From Desulfobulbaceae bacterium UBA2276 (lineage in GTDB: Bacteria > Desulfobacterota > Desulfobulbia > Desulfobulbales > Desulfocapsaceae), in contig DDWW01000045.1 in assembly GCA_002347085.1 (NCBI GenBank), forward strand, positions 205-38,314: 38,110 nt of DNA, written 5' to 3'. Within the stretch, counting starts at the first letter, position 1. The number at the start of each line of letters is the position of its first letter. A model generated the notes under the pieces. That model was not told the DNA's origin. It ran no database searches and was given only the letters and a program-made list of their open reading frames with translations. Shown piece after piece: positions 33,850 through 38,110 of the stretch. Position numbers and translations under genes: made by a program.

Positions 33850-34779
33850 GTGTCCCCTCTGAGCAACTCCCATCAGTCTCTCTCCCCGTCTTTTTTATCT
33901 GCCAAATCGCTCTTTCTTCATTACCTGATCACTGAAAAACGAGTTGCCGATAATACGGTTTTGGCATATCGTGCTGATATCGATCTCTTTTTTAGCTTTC
34001 TGGGGCGGCAAAAACTTGCCACGCTGGAAGGAGTTGACAGCAAGATCATTCACGCCTTTCTCGAACAGTGCGCCACCCGTCACCTCTCTCACCGCAGTAA
34101 TGCCAGAAGGATCTCGGCCCTGAAGAGTTTCTTTGGGTTTTTACAGACAAACAGCATTATTAAGCACAATCCCTTGGCTGCAATTGACCTGCCGCGGACC
34201 GGCAGTCAGCTCCCCAAGGCCCTCTCCGTAAGTGATGTGAGCAAATTACTGACCCCGCCCGCCATCATCACTCCACAGATCCAGCGTAATTACACGATGC
34301 TGCATCTCCTCTATGCGACCGGGATGAGGGTTTCGGAGCTGGTTGCCATCCCCCTTGCGGCCTGCAATCTCTCATCCTGCTTTGTCAGGGTGATCGGTAA
34401 GGGTAACAAGGAACGCCTTGTCCCTTTTGGCATCCCGGCCCAGGAGCTCATCGAGCATTACCTCAAGACTGCCCGCCCGTTGATCCTCAAGGGGAGGCGC
34501 AGTAACGTCCTTTTTGTCAGTAACCGCGGCCGAGGCATGAGCCGCCTCCGTTTCTGGCAGATCATCAAAGAGGCGGCGATAGCGGCCGGGATCAGCAGGC
34601 CCATCTCACCGCATATGCTGCGTCACTCCTTTGCCACTCACCTCCTGACCCATGGCGCCGACCTGCGTTCGGTGCAACTTATGCTGGGCCATTCCGACAT
34701 TGCCACCACCCAGATTTACACCCATATCGATCAGGACCGACTCAAAGAGCTTCATAAAAAATTTCACCCACGCGGATGA
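33850..34779 (+). CDS. xerD: Tyrosine recombinase XerD
   Basis: A 309-residue recombinase. The N-terminal SAM-like domain has LFLHYLITEKRVADNTVLAYRADI. The catalytic domain has LYATGMRVSELVAI (Arg), GKGNKERLVPFG (Lys), PHMLRHSFATHLLTHGADL (His-x-x-Arg), MLGHSDIATTQIYTHI (His and Tyr). The ending HGADLRSVQLMLGHS and the KFHPRG tail are XerD-like rather than XerC-like. The start is GTG 33850, since no ATG or better start is available, and the ribosome binding site is weak. It would resolve chromosome dimers at dif. It is housekeeping-like and not clearly the integrase of the adjacent island. Confidence 0.92.
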   Translation: MSPLSNSHQSLSPSFLSAKSLFLHYLITEKRVADNTVLAYRADIDLFFSFLGRQKLATLEGVDSKIIHAFLEQCATRHLSHRSNARRISALKSFFGFLQTNSIIKHNPLAAIDLPRTGSQLPKALSVSDVSKLLTPPAIITPQIQRNYTMLHLLYATGMRVSELVAIPLAACNLSSCFVRVIGKGNKERLVPFGIPAQELIEHYLKTARPLILKGRRSNVLFVSNRGRGMSRLRFWQIIKEAAIAAGISRPISPHMLRHSFATHLLTHGADLRSVQLMLGHSDIATTQIYTHIDQDRLKELHKKFHPRG

Positions 34780-34888
34780 AAGACTGCTATATTGGTTTGA
34801 ATAGCCTTATAGCATTGACAGTGCAACATGCTGGACATTGGCAATCTTTTCAGAGAATAAAGTAGTATCTATTGGAGGGAAATACGGA

Positions 34889-35380
34889 ATGCGCATCGCG
34901 ACGATCATCTATCAGCTTGCCGTCACCTGCTGGTTGGGCGGGGCGGCCCTGTTTACCTTTGTCCTGACCCCCATTATCTTCAAGGCCTATTCCCGTGATA
35001 TAGCCGGTGGAATCGTGGGCGTCCTCTTTCCTGGATATTTTCGTTGGGGCCTGGCCTGGGGCGTCGTGGCCCTCGTCTGTCTGATGCTGACAAAAAGCCG
35101 CCGGGCCGTGGCTTCAGGGGTTATTCTTGCGATTATGCTTGCCATCACTGCGATCCAGGCCTTTATTGTCGAACCGCGTGTTGCCGCTTTGAAGCGAGAG
35201 ATCCCGTCTTTTGTGACGACTCCGTCTGATCATCCCTTACGGGTTCAGTTCCGGAAATTACATGGGATATCAGCCGTTGCCAACCTTACGGTCATCGGTG
35301 CCGGGGTGATCCTGGTGATCTTCTCGTCTTCTCCGGCAAAAAAGAAAGAGGATTCTGCTACGGAAATCGTTCACAAATAA
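34889..35380 (+). CDS. DUF4149 (TMEM205-like) membrane protein
   Basis: A 163-residue integral membrane protein with four hydrophobic helices: QLAVTCWLGGAALFTFVLTP, GYFRWGLAWGVVALVCLML, VASGVILAIMLAITAIQAF, and ISAVANLTVIGAGVILVIF. HPLRVQFRKLHGISAVANL before the last helix is typical of DUF4149. A good GGAGG site at 34876-34880 supports ATG 34889 rather than an upstream frame start at 34838. Function unknown. Confidence 0.88.
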   Translation: MRIATIIYQLAVTCWLGGAALFTFVLTPIIFKAYSRDIAGGIVGVLFPGYFRWGLAWGVVALVCLMLTKSRRAVASGVILAIMLAITAIQAFIVEPRVAALKREIPSFVTTPSDHPLRVQFRKLHGISAVANLTVIGAGVILVIFSSSPAKKKEDSATEIVHK

Positions 35381-35405
35381 GTTAGGGCGAAATGCACCTG
35401 GAAGC

Positions 35406-38110
35406 ATGCAAGTAATCACTACCCATCTTAACGCCGACTTTGACGGTCTGGCCTCCATGATCGCTGCCCAGAAACTCTACCCGGATGCGGTTATGGTCTT
35501 CTCTGGTTCTCAGGAGAAGAGTTTGCGCGACTTCATCTTTGAGGTCCTGGATGATCGCTATTCCTTTGTGAAATTAAAAAATATTGATTTCCAGGCCATA
35601 ACCAAGCTCATCGTGGTGGATACCCGTATTGCCAAACGCATTGGGGGCCTGGCCACCTGCCTCGATAATCCAGGACTCTCTCTCCACCTCTTCGACCATC
35701 ACCCGGACAGCCCGGAAGACATGAAGGGGGAGTTTACGATGGTAGAGGAAGTTGGCTCAACGACTACCCTCTTCACCCAGATCTTTCAGGAGCGGCAGAT
35801 CCCGATTTCAGGGGCTGAGGCCACCATCTTTGCCCTTGGCATCTACGAAGATACCGGCTCACTTACCCACGCGACCACACGACCAGCTGATCTCCAGGCC
35901 GTAGCCTGGCTCTTGGCACAAGGCGCCAGCCTGGAGACCATCTCCCAGTTTATCACCTACGACCTTACCGCCATCCAGGTTGAACTGCTGCACGATCTGA
36001 TGAAGACGGCCAGTAGTTACACCATCGAAGGGGTCGAGATCGTGGTGGTCACCTTGACCCTCCCGGAATATCTCGACGACTTTGCCTTGATCGTCCGACG
36101 CTTCATGATCATGGAGAACCTGGATACCATCTTTGCCCTCGTCTCCATGGCCGGACGCATTTATCTGATTGGAAGAAGCCGGATTGCGGAGGTCAATATC
36201 GGAGAGGTGGCAAGGGACTTTGGCGGTGGCGGTCATGCCACTGCCGCTGCCGCCACCATCCATGATATGACCTTGATTGAGGCCCAGGACAAGCTGATTC
36301 GGGTTCTGCATCGCCATATCCGGCCCCGGGCTATCGCCAGCGAGATGTTGTCCCAACCTGTTATCTCTGTGCCGGCTGAAATGAGCATCAATCAGGCTCA
36401 TGATCTTCTCACCCGATATAATATTACGGCCTTGCCGGTGGTGGCTGGCGCTGTGACAAGTGGGGAAACAACAGAAGGAGGAATCAGCCAGCAGCGAGCG
36501 CAGCAAGTAATCATTCTTGCCGGGCCGGCCGTCGAGGTAGTCGGCATCATCACCCGACGGGTTATCGAGAAGGCCATCCATCATGAACTCGGCCACCTGC
36601 CCGTGAGCGAATACATGAGTGGCGACATTGAAATTCTGCCCTTGAGCGCCACCCTTGCTGATATTGAAGAGCTGATCATCGAACGGAGGCAGCGCTTGAT
36701 CCCCGTTGTGCATGAGCACCAGCTTGTAGGCATTATCACCCGTACTGATCTCCTGAATATGTTGGTCAACGACCCGGCCCATCTGCCCAGAAAGCTCCGG
36801 CAGGAGACCGACCAGCCGATTCAGGAACGGAGCAGAAACCTGAACCCGCTGATTACGGAAATCCTGAGTCAAGACCTTGTTGCCCTCCTGCGGACCATTG
36901 GCGAGGTGGCTGAATCTTTATGCTTCAAGGTCTTTGCCGTTGGCGGTTTTGTCCGTGATCTGCTCCTGCAGAACAAAAACCTTGATCTTGATATTGTGGT
37001 GGAAGGGGACGGCATTGTCTTTGCAAAAAAACTGGCCCAGAGGCTCAAGGGGACGGTCAAGGCCCATGAACGTTTTATTACCGCCATGATCAGGCTGCCG
37101 GATTGGGGGACAAGCTGGGGGGGGAACGGTCTGCGGATCGATGTGGCCACGGCCCGGCTTGAATATTATGATTATCCGGCGGCCTTGCCCACCGTTGAAC
37201 TTTCCTCGATCAAACTTGACCTCTACCGCCGTGACTTCACCATCAATGCCATGGCCATCCAGCTTAATCCGGCCCAGTTCGGCACCTTGATTGATTTCTT
37301 TAACTGCCAGGGAGACCTGAAGGCCAAGACCATCAAAGTCTTGCATAATTTAAGCTTTGTCGAAGATCCCACCCGTATCTTCCGGGCCATCCGTTTTGAA
37401 AAGCGCATGGATTTCAAAATCGACGCCCATACCAGCCGTCTGATCCAGAGTGCGGTCAAGATGCAACTCTTTGGCAAGGCCCATGATCCCCGTTTTTTTA
37501 CTGAACTGCGGTTGATCTTTTCCGAGGAAAATCCGCTCCCGGCCATCAACCGCCTGGCCGAATTCAAACTCTTCCAGTTTCTTTGGCCGGATCTGAAGCC
37601 TAACCTGAAGATTGATCGCCGCTTCAATCATATCCTGACCCAGGCAGGGCAGGCCCTTTCCTGGTTTCACCTGCTCTATCTTGATGAGCCTTGTCCTGCC
37701 TGGCAGGTCTATCTGCTGGCCATCATGGGTCGCTCCAAGGCGGCTGAACTCTCGGCCTTTTGTTTGCGATTTGGGCTGCCGCCCAAGACCCGTGAATTTT
37801 TGTTGCACCAGAAAAGCACGGCCGACAAGATATCCCATGTCCTCTACCGCCGACCAGCTATTCGCCGATCAGAACTGTATTGGCTTCTGGGCGATCTTGC
37901 CGGTGTCGGACTCCTTTACCTCATGGCTATCGCTAGAAAAAACGAGATCAAGAAAGGTGTCTCCCTGTATGTCACCTCCTTGCGAAAAATAAAAACCGAG
38001 CTGACGGGTGCTGACCTCAATGCTATGGGCTATCATCCTGGGCCCGGGTTCAAAGTGATGCTGGGTGAGCTGTTGACTGCCCGTCTTGATGGACTGGTGC
38101 AGACGAAGCA
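35406..38110 (+). CDS. DHH-CBS-CBS-tRNA nucleotidyltransferase fusion (partial)
   Basis: At least 901 residues; the frame is open to the window end. Residues 1-300 are a DHH/DHHA1 phosphoesterase: THLNADFDGLASM, VVDTRIAKRI, LFDHHPDSPED and GGGGHATAAAA. Residues 315-460 are two CBS domains (MLSQPVISVPAEMSINQA; VSEYMSGDIEILPLSATLAD). From about 490 it is a class II nucleotidyltransferase: VFAVGGFVRDLLL, LDLDIVVEGDG, RRDFTINAMAI, DPTRIFRAIRF. The family completes the CCA end of tRNA; in some lineages such fusions add only the terminal A. The DHH part may act on nucleotides or oligonucleotides. Start ATG 35406 has a weak TGGAAG site. It lies 25 nt after the DUF4149 gene and may be co-transcribed. 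Confidence 0.93.
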   Translation, partial: MQVITTHLNADFDGLASMIAAQKLYPDAVMVFSGSQEKSLRDFIFEVLDDRYSFVKLKNIDFQAITKLIVVDTRIAKRIGGLATCLDNPGLSLHLFDHHPDSPEDMKGEFTMVEEVGSTTTLFTQIFQERQIPISGAEATIFALGIYEDTGSLTHATTRPADLQAVAWLLAQGASLETISQFITYDLTAIQVELLHDLMKTASSYTIEGVEIVVVTLTLPEYLDDFALIVRRFMIMENLDTIFALVSMAGRIYLIGRSRIAEVNIGEVARDFGGGGHATAAAATIHDMTLIEAQDKLIRVLHRHIRPRAIASEMLSQPVISVPAEMSINQAHDLLTRYNITALPVVAGAVTSGETTEGGISQQRAQQVIILAGPAVEVVGIITRRVIEKAIHHELGHLPVSEYMSGDIEILPLSATLADIEELIIERRQRLIPVVHEHQLVGIITRTDLLNMLVNDPAHLPRKLRQETDQPIQERSRNLNPLITEILSQDLVALLRTIGEVAESLCFKVFAVGGFVRDLLLQNKNLDLDIVVEGDGIVFAKKLAQRLKGTVKAHERFITAMIRLPDWGTSWGGNGLRIDVATARLEYYDYPAALPTVELSSIKLDLYRRDFTINAMAIQLNPAQFGTLIDFFNCQGDLKAKTIKVLHNLSFVEDPTRIFRAIRFEKRMDFKIDAHTSRLIQSAVKMQLFGKAHDPRFFTELRLIFSEENPLPAINRLAEFKLFQFLWPDLKPNLKIDRRFNHILTQAGQALSWFHLLYLDEPCPAWQVYLLAIMGRSKAAELSAFCLRFGLPPKTREFLLHQKSTADKISHVLYRRPAIRRSELYWLLGDLAGVGLLYLMAIARKNEIKKGVSLYVTSLRKIKTELTGADLNAMGYHPGPGFKVMLGELLTARLDGLVQTK

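Noticed and set aside
33585..34779. XerD-like gene as the integrase of the neighbouring island
   Set aside because: The sequence is typical of housekeeping XerD. No attachment-site direct repeats were found at the island edges.
35859..36872. A 337-codon minus-strand frame
   Set aside because: It lies antisense to the DHH-CBS-nucleotidyltransferase gene, whose frame is intact with clear motifs.

Overview
The window looks like chromosome from a Desulfobacterota (former deltaproteobacterial) bacterium, perhaps of the Desulfobulbales. This is inferred from gene content: a DHH-CBS-CBS-tRNA nucleotidyltransferase fusion, a GlcD-type FAD oxidase, a PhnD-like protein paired with a hybrid kinase, several DUF1566 proteins and moderate GC. 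No rRNA, CRISPR array, complete insertion sequence or prophage was seen.

Layout. 0-4 kb: a minus-strand run of a NUDIX hydrolase, a HAD phosphatase overlapping a ketopantoate reductase, an OB-fold lipoprotein and an SGNH hydrolase. 4.3-7.6 kb: glycogen debranching enzyme GlgX, then a divergent DUF1566 protein. 7.9-11.8 kb: a PhnD-like binding protein and a hybrid histidine kinase. 12-17 kb: a cysteine synthase fused to a cysteinyl-tRNA synthetase-like domain, a DUF721 protein, and a TPR-AMIN-amidase. 17.3-22.8 kb: a secreted metalloprotease and a separate propeptide-like gene, MutS and a YfcE-like phosphoesterase. 23-28.8 kb: a DUF1566 relic, an unknown exported protein, citrate synthase, tRNA-Gln(CTG), Ddl and GlcD. 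28.8-33.4 kb: an accessory island. 33.5-38.1 kb: rpsU, XerD, a DUF4149 membrane protein and the DHH-CBS-tRNA nucleotidyltransferase, which runs off the end.

The accessory island sits between glcD and rpsU. It holds two exported DUF1566 proteins, a DinJ-YafQ toxin-antitoxin pair, and six copies of a palindromic repeat with GTTCCCATGC arms. The last 129 nt of the two DUF1566 genes align without gaps. An 18-codon core differs at 18 of 54 nt, while the flanking 75 nt differ at only 2, and 15 of the 20 differences involve an A in one copy. This is the pattern expected of diversity-generating retroelement (DGR) variable regions. No reverse transcriptase or template repeat was found in the window, so they would have to lie elsewhere.

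The second main point of interest is the CysK-CysS fusion. Its PLP domain looks intact and its synthetase domain keeps the zinc ligands, but both class I signature motifs (HIGH and KMSKS) are degenerate. It may therefore not be an ordinary tRNA synthetase.
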